Shown: one piece after another, positions 52,926 to 61,290 of the stretch | Layout of the letters: each line of letters starts with the position of its first letter | Numbering within the stretch: the stretch's first letter is position 1 | Origin: a virus | Reading direction: 5' to 3' (one strand) | Length of the DNA stretch: 64,000 nt | Virus record (IMG/VR): IMGVR_UViG_3300027996_002186 | Span: 419,263-483,262 of that record | Made by a program: the position numbers and the translations under genes | Notes under the pieces: model-generated | Seen by the model: the letters and a program-made list of their open reading frames with translations, nothing else | What the model was told of the DNA's origin: nothing | Database searches by the model: none

Positions 52926-54251
52926 ATGAGATATTTTTTAACATTGGTAATATTATTATTTTCATTAACAAATGTCAATTCACAAGTAGCTAATGATGAT
53001 TGTCTTAACGCAATACCATTAGGTAATCTACCAAACCCATCTAATTGTGGTCCAGGACCTATGAATAATGGACAAGGTTCTCCAATCACATTTAATAATC
53101 TTACAAATGTAAACTCATTAACAGAGGCTCCATATACTACACTAATAAATTGCCAAGGAACTCCAGGAAATAATATGTCTTCTCCAGCTACCGATGTTTG
53201 GTATTCATTCGTTGCAACAGGAAATTCATTAGATGTTACAATTAATGGAAATATAAACCAACCGAATGTAGGTATATGGACAGGAAATTGTGGAGCATTA
53301 ATAGGGGTCGGTTGTGATATTGGTGGAGGAGGAAACTTAAATACTACATCTCAATTAACACCCGGACAAACATATTACATTCAAATCAGTGGAGGAAACC
53401 CTGCAGATCAAGGAACATTCGATTTAACACTACAAAATAATAATAGTTGTGATGATTGTTTATTATCATCTAATATGACCGTCACTCCATTACCAATAAA
53501 TGGAACCTATCAACCAGGAACTACTGTAACATTTTGTTTTACAGTAACAGAATGGTCACAAGAAAATCAAAATTGGTTTCATGGTGTTGTTCCTATAATG
53601 GCATCTGGTTGGGGTCCTATCACACCAATAAGTGGAGCAAATACTTGTGACACTGGTCCAGGGGTTTGGACTTGGTTTAATGGTATCAACACACCAAACG
53701 GAAATTCAAATGGGTTTTTCTTTGATGGTGATTTGTTTAACAATCCAAATGGAAATCCTACAAACAATTTCGGAGATAATTGTAATGGTAATGTCAATTG
53801 GGAATTTTGTTGGGAAGCAACAACAACTAGTTGTCCACCTGGTCAAGATGGAGATAACCTAAGTGTTTTTATAGAAACTTACGCTGATGGTGAAACTGGT
53901 AGCTGGACGAATATAGCTTGTCAAAATGATCCTATATTTGCATTCAGTGGTAGTCTTACGTGCTGTCCGATACCAACTGAAATACACACAGATGAAATAT
54001 GTTTAGGTGAAAATGATGGAACAATAACAGTAACAGGACAAGGTAGTGCACCATTCGATTATGTTTGGGAAGACTCTAATGGAAATATAATACAAACATC
54101 AAATAATATAAATGGTTCGGATAATATGTTAAATCTTGCACCAGATATATATACTATCACCGTCACAGATAATGATGGATGTGTACAAACAATAACAATA
54201 ACTATATTAGCAGGAGGCCAAGCCAGTATAGTGGGTATATGGCATAATTAA
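52926..54251 (+). CDS. Exported protein with SprB-like repeat
   Basis: 441 aa. Signal peptide 1-20 (ending TNVNSQ). The N-terminal domain starts NDDCLNAIPLG with TDVWYSFVATG, homologous in pattern to the 41339 protein. The middle is Asn/Gly/Trp/Cys-rich. Near residues 355-425 an SprB-like repeat is seen (CLGENDGTITVTGQG, then PDIYTITVTDNDGC). It lacks a recognisable T9SS signal at its end (SIVGIWHN). First of three exported genes in a row. Likely surface or periplasmic, perhaps acting with the 54832 protein. Confidence 0.82.
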   Translation: MRYFLTLVILLFSLTNVNSQVANDDCLNAIPLGNLPNPSNCGPGPMNNGQGSPITFNNLTNVNSLTEAPYTTLINCQGTPGNNMSSPATDVWYSFVATGNSLDVTINGNINQPNVGIWTGNCGALIGVGCDIGGGGNLNTTSQLTPGQTYYIQISGGNPADQGTFDLTLQNNNSCDDCLLSSNMTVTPLPINGTYQPGTTVTFCFTVTEWSQENQNWFHGVVPIMASGWGPITPISGANTCDTGPGVWTWFNGINTPNGNSNGFFFDGDLFNNPNGNPTNNFGDNCNGNVNWEFCWEATTTSCPPGQDGDNLSVFIETYADGETGSWTNIACQNDPIFAFSGSLTCCPIPTEIHTDEICLGENDGTITVTGQGSAPFDYVWEDSNGNIIQTSNNINGSDNMLNLAPDIYTITVTDNDGCVQTITITILAGGQASIVGIWHN

Positions 54252-54274
54252 AAATAAAAAAAAACAATGAAAAA

Positions 54275-54832
54275 ATGAAAAAACTATTATTAATTTTAGG
54301 AATTATAGCACTATTTGTGAGTAATTCTTATTCGCAAATAACAACCAACCCTGACACTGTATGTGTTGGTGCAGTTGGTGAAAACTATTGGGTGACCAAT
54401 ACACCAGGATCAACCTATGATTGGACATTGAATGGTGGGGGTGGTTCAATTACATCTGGACAAGGAACTGACGCAATCACAGTTGATTGGGGTAATGTTC
54501 CAGGGTTATACCCAACAGCGGTAACTGTGGTAGAAACAAACGCTGCAGGATGTACTGATACGGTTGATTTGGATATCTTTATTTTACTACCAGCATTTAT
54601 ACAAATAGGACCTTTCTGTGAGGGTGACCCTTGTGTAACATTGACAGGAACTCCAGCTGGAGGTGCTTGGAGTGGAACAGGTGTTACATTAACGGCAGGT
54701 GTTTACGAATTTTGTCCTGTAACGTCAGGTAATGGTGTATTTAACTTAACTTACACAGTTGGTGGGTGTTCAATCGTGATGGTCGTAACTGTAAATGCTG
54801 CACCCGTATTGGGACCAATTATACATAATTAA
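54275..54832 (+). CDS. Exported PKD-like protein
   Basis: 185 aa. Signal peptide 1-21 (MKKLLLILGIIALFVSNSYSQ). The mature part is one PKD-like beta domain (VTNTPGSTYDWTLNGGGGSI, GQGTDAITVDWGN) plus a second Gly/Cys-rich beta unit. The segment GGSITSGQGTDAITVDW is closely similar to GGSIVNGQGTDFITVNW in the next protein. It ends VLGPIIHN, close to the GIWHN ending of the gene before. No sorting domain. Stop overlaps the next ATG. Confidence 0.82.
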   Translation: MKKLLLILGIIALFVSNSYSQITTNPDTVCVGAVGENYWVTNTPGSTYDWTLNGGGGSITSGQGTDAITVDWGNVPGLYPTAVTVVETNAAGCTDTVDLDIFILLPAFIQIGPFCEGDPCVTLTGTPAGGAWSGTGVTLTAGVYEFCPVTSGNGVFNLTYTVGGCSIVMVVTVNAAPVLGPIIHN

Positions 54833-55425
54833 TGAAATATTTACTATCCATATTACTTTTAATACCTCTTTGGTTGTCTGCGCAAAATGTGCAGACAATT
54901 AAAGTGTGTACCGAAGACCAGTCATATATACAAGATTATTGGGTGGATAACCCCACGACAAGTAGTGTATATGAGTGGGTTGTGGAGGGTGGATCTATTG
55001 TTAATGGGCAAGGTACTGATTTTATTACAGTAAATTGGTTAAATATACCTTATGATATATACCAAATATCAGTTTCGGTTATTAGTAACATGTGTATTGG
55101 TGATACTTCATATTTATTAGTAGATATTGATGAATGTTCTTTTGATGGTGTTTACGTACCTAATTGCTTTACTATTAATGGTGATGGTATGAATGATACA
55201 TGGGGACCAGTATTTAATGGTGAGTGGGATGATTCACAATATATTATGTACATTTTTAATCGATGGGGTGAAATGATATGGGAATCACATAATCCACTAG
55301 AAACTTGGAATGGGTATTATCAAAATAAGTTATGTCAAAACGGAGTTTATGTTTGGAAGATGTACTACAAACCACTTAATAGTTATCAATTACAAACTCA
55401 CGGACACGTCACGCTATTAAAGTAA
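54832..55425 (+). CDS. Exported PKD-like protein with T9SS type-B (CHU_C) sorting domain
   Basis: 197 aa. Signal peptide 1-18; one PKD-like domain (about 20-100); then the gliding-motility-associated C-terminal domain (CHU_C, about 108-197): VYVPNCFTINGDGMNDTWGP, MYIFNRWGEMIWES and terminal GHVTLLK are hallmarks of this type-B T9SS signal. It should be exported across the outer membrane and attached at the surface. The two preceding exported proteins lack such a signal and may be partners. One-base overlap with the gene before. Confidence 0.9.
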   Translation: MKYLLSILLLIPLWLSAQNVQTIKVCTEDQSYIQDYWVDNPTTSSVYEWVVEGGSIVNGQGTDFITVNWLNIPYDIYQISVSVISNMCIGDTSYLLVDIDECSFDGVYVPNCFTINGDGMNDTWGPVFNGEWDDSQYIMYIFNRWGEMIWESHNPLETWNGYYQNKLCQNGVYVWKMYYKPLNSYQLQTHGHVTLLK

Positions 55426-55432
55426 TTCAACA

Positions 55433-55918
55433 TCAGATATCCAAGGGAATAAAATAGATGTATAATTTTTTTACTCTATCTGGTAAATCATCAAAGTTTT
55501 CGAAATAACAATTATTACCAAATCTATCTGTATTATTCAAAGCGGGTGTTGTTATGAAATAGCAATCCAATCTATGAGTATCAGATACCATATCTATTGA
55601 TGTTATTATTGTTTCTTTTATATCTGATAAATTAAATCCCCTCTCACTTCTTCTAAGGTCAAACGGTTCATGTCTTGGACTTCCGGGCTTAATTTCGATT
55701 ACTATTTGTATCAAATTAACAGCATGTTCACTAATAAAGTATTCCTGAATATCATCAGAGTGTATCATTTTCTTACCTTTGAATGATATTGGTATATCAG
55801 TAACATTATTAATATCTACATGATAACCATCATCTTCTAAATCAAGAAACCTATCTGAAATATCTTCTATTAAACTTTCTTGTACTTTATATAATTTATA
55901 TGATTTTAAATAATCCAC
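55433..55918 (-). CDS. Leader-family paralogue with GTG start
   Basis: 161 aa from a GTG at 55918, chosen because it gives the leader (M)DYLKSYKLYKVQES. A longer frame upstream overlaps another gene and starts with an unlike sequence. The domain LIEDISDRFLDLEDDGYHVDI and later helix/strand pattern belong to the leader-linked paralogue family. It is convergent with the T9SS cluster. An AT-rich TATTAATATATA element lies 4 bp upstream. Confidence 0.72.
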   Translation of the reverse strand: MDYLKSYKLYKVQESLIEDISDRFLDLEDDGYHVDINNVTDIPISFKGKKMIHSDDIQEYFISEHAVNLIQIVIEIKPGSPRHEPFDLRRSERGFNLSDIKETIITSIDMVSDTHRLDCYFITTPALNNTDRFGNNCYFENFDDLPDRVKKLYIYFIPLDI

Positions 55919-55928
55919 TACATATATA

Positions 55929-56195
55929 TTAATAATCAGATTTGTTAATATTATTTTTAATATACATAGCATCTAAGATAACATCACTTAAAACTAATAC
56001 AAATCCTGGATTTTCACCTTTTATATTTGCATATTCAACTGCTAATAAATTAGGTCTGTGATCTAAACTGATGATATAATCACCATCATCATGTTCAGTA
56101 ACTATATCATAGTATTTAGTTAACATACTAATACTATCTCCCCTTTCTAGAATAATACATTCTTTATTAAAAATATACTTAGCTATTATCATATT
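55929..56195 (-). CDS. Small SH3-like protein
   Basis: 88 aa from the ATG at 56195 (MIIAKYIFNKE). A longer start at 56279 would overlap the next small gene. The sequence is beta-rich (CIILERGDSISMLTKYYDIV, DDGDYIISLD), like a small barrel. Function unknown. Confidence 0.58.
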   Translation of the reverse strand, partial: NMIIAKYIFNKECIILERGDSISMLTKYYDIVTEHDDGDYIISLDHRPNLLAVEYANIKGENPGFVLVLSDVILDAMYIKNNINKSDY

Positions 56196-56220
56196 CCCAA
56201 CTTTTTTAATTTTTGGTCTC

Positions 56221-56370
56221 TTAATACCTTCTAGTGAAAACTGGCCTCCATATCTTTGGGTAATTAATAAAATCCCCATTTATATTTGATTCAAAATAAC
56301 CAACCTTTTCACGACAACCTGGATACTCTATTAATAATTTGAAACCCCTTATATCTTCAATACTATACAT
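56221..56370 (-). CDS. Very small unknown protein
   Basis: 49 aa (MYSIEDIRGFKLLIEYPGCR...). The LIEYPGCREKVGYF and YPKIWRP elements look like a short domain that recurs in phage orphans (EYPG..., YPxxW). It sits just upstream of the 56195 start, in the same direction. Found by reading the sequence; short, so moderate confidence. Confidence 0.5.
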   Translation of the reverse strand: MYSIEDIRGFKLLIEYPGCREKVGYFESNINGDFINYPKIWRPVFTRRY

Positions 56371-56439
56371 CTATATATTTACTATTCTTATGCCTCGTTA
56401 GTTTAACACTTTTTACTATGTTAAAGTGATTTAATGAAA

Positions 56440-56889
56440 TTAATCCTTTATACCCAATTCTTTTAATTTTGATTCTCTAATCAATCTCTTTGTTTCTGGA
56501 TAATTATCATATATATAATCCACCATTGTGTGTATTTCGTTAATAACATAATCTTTATCTCTATAAGTACCAGTCATTTCAAATGGAGACCGCGTGGATA
56601 AATATTCATCTAGTATATAATAAGGAGAAAAGTCATTAGAATGAGCAGTATCAAATCCTATTTTCAATTCATTATCAACCACCTCACAATAAGTAACACT
56701 ACCATGACAAGGTATAGACTCTGCTTCATCATTATCGAAAAGTGGATGCCAGTTTGGTATGAAAATATATCCACACCAATTTTTCATCTGATTCCTTATC
56801 ATCTCACATTTGATATGTAAATATTCAAATTTGAGATTATCTCCTTCTTTATCTAAAATATCTAATATTTCCTCTTTATTCATATTCAC
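56440..56889 (-). CDS. Phage orphan with CGY...HGSVTY...GFDTAHSND pattern
   Basis: 149 aa. The core NWCGYIFIPNWHPLF, HGSVTYCE and IGFDTAHSND matches a widespread, uncharacterised phage family that keeps a CGYV...HP...HGGxTY...GFDxAHxxD signature. The conserved His/Asp residues hint at a metal or nucleotide site, but no activity is known to me. Coupled to the next gene by one-base overlap. Confidence 0.75.
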   Translation of the reverse strand: MNMNKEEILDILDKEGDNLKFEYLHIKCEMIRNQMKNWCGYIFIPNWHPLFDNDEAESIPCHGSVTYCEVVDNELKIGFDTAHSNDFSPYYILDEYLSTRSPFEMTGTYRDKDYVINEIHTMVDYIYDNYPETKRLIRESKLKELGIKD

Positions 56890-57434
56890 TAGTTTATTAT
56901 TTTAAAAAATTCTAATCGAGTAATATATACACGACCCTTGCGTTTATTTATAATCCTTTTCAAGGATAAAAACCATTTTTTACTAGACCAAATGGATTCA
57001 CGAACATTTCTTATATTGTTATGATGTGAACTACATTTATCATAAGTCTTTATTACTTTAGTGGTATAACCATTACCACACATAAATAAAGTTATTCTTT
57101 CAACAACCTCATCTAAAAAGTCCTCATTCATAAATTTATAATCATTATCAAATACCCTTTGTGTAGATATATTCGATTTGTATTGAAATTCTATATAAAG
57201 TCTTGATCCTGTCCATCGCTCAGCTTTAGAATCTTCTGGAATTAGTGGCGTATGAAAAATATGAGCATTTATACCATCATCAGTAACTTCTAAACAAATA
57301 TCTTTTAAGTCGTTTTTTAAATTATGAAATTTTGCATAATCATCCACGACAATCTTTACTGCATTGTTCCTCCAAATTGTTGGGTAATGTCTACCATTTC
57401 TATTAAACATCGGCTTAGATTCTAATGATTTCAT
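56889..57434 (-). CDS. Leader-family-like protein
   Basis: 181 aa. Start MKSLESKPMFNRNGRHYP is only weakly leader-like, but the body has the family domain (LKNDLKDICLEVTDDGINAHI, then VVERITLFMCGNGYTTKVI). A basic C-terminal tail (RIINKRKGRVYITR) is extra. Function unknown. Confidence 0.68.
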   Translation of the reverse strand: MKSLESKPMFNRNGRHYPTIWRNNAVKIVVDDYAKFHNLKNDLKDICLEVTDDGINAHIFHTPLIPEDSKAERWTGSRLYIEFQYKSNISTQRVFDNDYKFMNEDFLDEVVERITLFMCGNGYTTKVIKTYDKCSSHHNNIRNVRESIWSSKKWFLSLKRIINKRKGRVYITRLEFFKIIN

Positions 57435-57512
57435 CTTAGTTATTGTATTATATGTTTTATTTATATGTTATACTTTATTTTAACTTATGGTTTCTTAATT
57501 GTTTCAATTCAT

Positions 57513-58166
57513 TTAATCACCTATAATCTTGTCTCTGTTTGCACACCACCAATTAATATCTGTATCTATGAATATATTCGCATTGATAGGAGCCCCTTGA
57601 ATTAGTTTATGTTCTAGTTCTATTATCTTTTTTGGATAAGGCACTGTATTTGCAGGGTAGTAAAGTCTTACCAAATGATCTGTGACCATCTCAGCCGTTG
57701 GACCTACTGGATATGCTTTGAACTTTTCTGTATATTTATTTTCCCAATCAATCAGCCTTTCTGGATTTCTAAAATCCTTTTTCACTCTAGTATTATGCTT
57801 TATCATACCGATTTCATAATCTCTTGTAAACTCAACTTTTTGTTGTTTAGTATAGGCTCGTACTCTTGGATGGTTTTCATATAACGAAAGGTCTAATAAA
57901 AGACGCTTATCAAATGCCATTTTATACATTGTATCCATATCATGTTCTAGTGAATACATATCATTACAAGGTCCGTATAAGTACAAATCTACATCCCACG
58001 TATGCCAATCAAATAAACACTTACCATGTATATAAATCTCAAATTTATCCATGATATCAGTATTATCTCGGATATCTATCAAGTATGTTTTTAACGTATC
58101 ATACGTAGGCCTTATCCAGGGCGTGCTAGTTTCTACTGACCCTACCTTATAATGAAATTTACTCAT
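57513..58166 (-). CDS. Possible nucleotidyltransferase-fold protein
   Basis: 217 aa. IYIHGKCLFDWHTWDVDLYLYG (about 44-65) resembles a nucleotidyltransferase GS...DxD strand-turn, with Asp58 and Asp60 as candidate metal ligands, though the usual Gly-Ser is not intact. The rest is helical with many Tyr and Trp. A weak call; it could be an inactive relative. Confidence 0.55.
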   Translation of the reverse strand: MSKFHYKVGSVETSTPWIRPTYDTLKTYLIDIRDNTDIMDKFEIYIHGKCLFDWHTWDVDLYLYGPCNDMYSLEHDMDTMYKMAFDKRLLLDLSLYENHPRVRAYTKQQKVEFTRDYEIGMIKHNTRVKKDFRNPERLIDWENKYTEKFKAYPVGPTAEMVTDHLVRLYYPANTVPYPKKIIELEHKLIQGAPINANIFIDTDINWWCANRDKIIGD

Positions 58167-58330
58167 TTGATTTTATTATTATCTTTTTGATTAGCTCTAT
58201 TATTAGTTTTAGTTATATTTATATAGTTCTACTTTGTTATAAGTTATTCTGAGTATCGAAGAAAATTTTTTGACCTTAGTCGAAGACGTTTAAAATTTTT
58301 TTTGAGATTACCCGCATGCCGACCACAGTC

Positions 58331-60034
58331 CTAAAAAGGAAGATCATCTCCATCACCATATCCAAAGTTAACATCTGATTGATCATCATCTAAATTAAAA
58401 ACCGGCTCAGAAGGCGGCGGTGTAGGATCAACCTCACGAGGTATATTATCAAAGTATCTCCTTGGTACTCTACTAGACTCTATTATAAGTTCACGAACCC
58501 TATCCAAGTCCCCTGCCGTTAACCTATCGATATGAAGGATAGACTGAACCTCTGATACATTACTTTCCCTTCTTATACGTCCGATTGATTGCTCAACACA
58601 CTCACCTTCATCCATCTGATCTATTGGCATCTCAACTTCATCCTCAACTTCATCAGGGTCGAAGTCTTCATTATACTCCGGATCAGGGTCGAAGTCTTCA
58701 TTATACTCCGGATATAAAAAATCCGCATCAATCCCACCATATCCAACTTCCCTATTATCCCTTATCTTTAAGTATGTACCATTCGTACACCTAAACTCCC
58801 TTGTATGACCCAACTCTTTATCATTCGTAATAATTAAACAACCATCCTCATTTATACAAAAACACATCGTATCCATATAAGGAAAGTAATCCATATCAAC
58901 CGTGTCTAATTCAACCTCAAACCTATCATCAATCTCATTTCCATCTAAAGTAACACAAGCCTCTGGATACATCGTTTGCTCTACCTTACGATACCAACCC
59001 TTATTCTTAGCATAAGTCTTGAATAACTCTATATCACTATCAACATTACAGTAGATTCTATCTAAAAACTTTACCATACGCCCATTATACTTTACATCCC
59101 ATAATAACGCCCTACCCTTGATTCTATCAGATTCATATGAACCTTGTTTCAAAATTCCATCATCACTATATAAAATTACCATCGAACAACAACTGTTCTT
59201 AGAATAGATGTTAAAAAATTCCTTTGGCTTATTAGCCATACAAGAATTACTTAACTGACCTCCACCACCTACATAATTATCTCCATTATACCAAAAAGCA
59301 ATTTTATCACCAGTAACTATATTAAACTGTATATCCTTATTAGTAGAAAAATCATATGAAGACTTATATAAATTTACAAAGTCCTCGATATCCTTAGTAA
59401 TAAACTTTATACCCGCCGTAGTAAGTATAAGCCTAACTAACCTACCCACCTTTATCGAATTCCTATTCACCGTGAAAATAACATCACTATTGTCAGAAAT
59501 AATAATAGCCTTTTTATTTACTACCGATAACCTACCAGTATCTAAACACTTGAATAAAACATAAACCTTATCAGTAGAAGGACTTACAACCTCATTTATA
59601 ATTTTACCCTTATCTCCAATACCACAACCACACGATAACCCACCATCCATAAGAACACTATCTATACAATCACACGATGGCTCCGGATACCAATAATCGT
59701 TAACACTCTTATCATATCCTATTAAACCGAAAATAGTATTATTAGAATTACTATGAGTTAAATTCCTAATCGAACTAACACCATATACCTTAGGTAAATC
59801 ACTAAGTATCTTTTCTACCTTATCAGATGGAGTAAAAGTAACTAACCTATTCGTATCACCTATACTTATAAAGTTATAATCAAAACTATCAAACGCCATT
59901 CCAACTGCTGCAAGCCCAGGATGTCTGTGGTCAGGTTCTCCAGATAACCTTTCTATAAGCAAAAGATTTTTAGATACCTTATTATACGATACCCTTTGTA
60001 GTAACTCCCGAAACTTCTTTGAAAATTTTAACAT
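58331..60034 (-). CDS. Large unknown protein with acidic repeat
   Basis: 567 aa from the ATG at 60034 (MLKFSKKFRELLQRV). A further-upstream extension would need a TTG start and looks non-coding. The middle is alpha/beta with many Cys and Gly (CDCIDSVLMDGGLSCGCG). Near residues 440-470 is a tandem PEYNEDFDPD repeat; after it comes an acidic then helical C-terminus (GDLDRVRELIIESSRVPRR). No family recognised. One of the larger genes of the right third. Confidence 0.72.
   Translation of the reverse strand: MLKFSKKFRELLQRVSYNKVSKNLLLIERLSGEPDHRHPGLAAVGMAFDSFDYNFISIGDTNRLVTFTPSDKVEKILSDLPKVYGVSSIRNLTHSNSNNTIFGLIGYDKSVNDYWYPEPSCDCIDSVLMDGGLSCGCGIGDKGKIINEVVSPSTDKVYVLFKCLDTGRLSVVNKKAIIISDNSDVIFTVNRNSIKVGRLVRLILTTAGIKFITKDIEDFVNLYKSSYDFSTNKDIQFNIVTGDKIAFWYNGDNYVGGGGQLSNSCMANKPKEFFNIYSKNSCCSMVILYSDDGILKQGSYESDRIKGRALLWDVKYNGRMVKFLDRIYCNVDSDIELFKTYAKNKGWYRKVEQTMYPEACVTLDGNEIDDRFEVELDTVDMDYFPYMDTMCFCINEDGCLIITNDKELGHTREFRCTNGTYLKIRDNREVGYGGIDADFLYPEYNEDFDPDPEYNEDFDPDEVEDEVEMPIDQMDEGECVEQSIGRIRRESNVSEVQSILHIDRLTAGDLDRVRELIIESSRVPRRYFDNIPREVDPTPPPSEPVFNLDDDQSDVNFGYGDGDDLPF
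58651..58710 (-). repeat. Two 30-bp tandem units
   Basis: Nearly exact 30-bp direct repeat (58651-58680 and 58681-58710) inside the large gene, encoding two copies of PEYNEDFDPD. Confidence 0.9.
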
Positions 60035-60149
60035 ATGTAATACGATTAATTGATTTTTAATATCACAAATATAGTGTTTATTTTTCAATAAACAACTCTA
60101 AGTAAGAACAATTTTACAAACTTACAAGAACTTACAACATATAAATTAT

Positions 60150-60317
60150 ATGAAAATAACAGCTAAACATTTATACCCTATGAGAACAGTAACAGGACTA
60201 AATTATAAATCTCCTTGGAGCGGAAATAAGATTAGAATGGCTAAACTTAATAACATCTTTAAATTAACAATAACCAAAGAACCTAAAACATTACTAACAA
60301 CATATGAAAACTTATGA
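60150..60317 (+). CDS. Very small unknown protein 1
   Basis: 55 aa (MKITAKHLYPMRTVTGLNYK...), basic. The stop overlaps the next ATG (ATGA), a typical coupled junction. Part of a chain of three tiny genes in a stretch otherwise without long frames. Confidence 0.5.
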   Translation: MKITAKHLYPMRTVTGLNYKSPWSGNKIRMAKLNNIFKLTITKEPKTLLTTYENL

Positions 60318-60436
60318 ATAAACAAAGCACTTGGAATGATAATAATCCTTATGATTATGAATTACCTTGGAAAGATAATAAACCTAATAAAACGATAATA
60401 AGAATGCGTAAGATTCTAAAGATATATGATGAGTGA
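60314..60436 (+). CDS. Very small unknown protein 2
   Basis: 40 aa, starts MNKQSTWNDNNPYDYELPW and ends basic. ATGA overlap with the gene before. No motif. Confidence 0.45.
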   Translation: MNKQSTWNDNNPYDYELPWKDNKPNKTIIRMRKILKIYDE

Positions 60437-60462
60437 TAGAATAGAAAGTGATAAGAAGTTAA

Positions 60463-60624
60463 ATGAATATAATGAAGTTTAAAAGTCCAGGAGTAAGCAC
60501 TAAAGAGAAAGACTTGGCGATAATGCAGATAAAGAGCACAAATTCGAATTACCTGACACAAACATTTATAAGGTACAAACCTAATAAAAGGAAAACATCT
60601 ATAATTAAAATATATGGTGAATAG
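60463..60624 (+). CDS. Very small unknown protein 3
   Basis: 53 aa (MNIMKFKSPGVSTKEKDLAI...), strongly basic C-terminus. It follows 26 bp after the second small gene, in the same direction. Confidence 0.42.
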   Translation: MNIMKFKSPGVSTKEKDLAIMQIKSTNSNYLTQTFIRYKPNKRKTSIIKIYGE

Positions 60625-60861
60625 TTAAGTAAAAAGAAAGAATCAATTAAGAAAAGTAAATTGAAGTAAATTGATACATAGTGAACTTAGTACAGAATAA
60701 TGGTTGTATTTCTGTAAGATTTTGAGTTGATCCTATCAGATCCTATCAGTCTCTCTTGATTTACCTTTTTAGGTACTTACGTGTATATGCAGCCATCGTC
60801 TGAACACCGTACACCCATTAGATCACAGACGGGTACTTTTTTGAGATAAAATTTGAAAGAT
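60625..60861. other. 237-bp non-coding stretch with tandem repeats and hairpins
   Basis: No convincing gene. It has a 10-bp tandem repeat (GATCCTATCA twice at 60729-60748), a small hairpin TACCT-TTTT-AGGTA, and a stem CGTCTG/CAGACG followed by a T-run before the gene at 60862. It is visibly less AT-rich than its surroundings. It may be a 5' regulatory RNA or attenuator. Confidence 0.35.
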
Positions 60862-61287
60862 ATGAAGAATGAATTAACAGTGCGTACTGAGGTTATAAGT
60901 GTTGAATTTACTTGTAGTAATTACAATAGAATGGCTACTATCTTGGCGCCAAAATTTTCTAATCATGTACTGAGTGTAAAGGCTACTTGGTCAAACATTT
61001 CTTTTGACGCCAACAGTAAGTTTACCAGACGGAGAAAGTCCTATGCAAATTCTGTTAGTACTGATATTTTACTAGCACCTCCTGGAGGTTCTCGTTTCAA
61101 ATATAACGCCAAGTGTTTTTTAACGGGTGAATACAAATTAGATTTGAGGTGGTATGAATATTTTGGTTTAAATTCAGATGTTGATATTGAAATACAGAAG
61201 GAGGGTACTATGGAGTTACCGGTTGAGATATATTATACTTCTGTTATCTTGGATAGGCAGGATAAATTGGAGACGTTAGGAGTGTAG
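60862..61287 (+). CDS. Unknown beta-rich protein
   Basis: 141 aa from the ATG at 60862 (MKNELTVRTEV); a TTG slightly upstream is less likely. Beta-rich with basic patches (NSKFTRRRKSYANS) and a Pro/Gly turn (LLAPPGGSRFKYNAK). No family recognised. It is preceded by a structured-looking 237-bp stretch. Confidence 0.7.
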   Translation: MKNELTVRTEVISVEFTCSNYNRMATILAPKFSNHVLSVKATWSNISFDANSKFTRRRKSYANSVSTDILLAPPGGSRFKYNAKCFLTGEYKLDLRWYEYFGLNSDVDIEIQKEGTMELPVEIYYTSVILDRQDKLETLGV

Positions 61288-61290
61288 TTA

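Noticed and set aside
60355-60561. Minus-strand 68-codon open frame
   Set aside because: It overlaps three coupled small plus-strand genes with better starts, and its translation is low-complexity.
60775-60850. Second tRNA in the structured stretch
   Set aside because: Stems are present but no cloverleaf with a proper T-loop and anticodon arm can be drawn.
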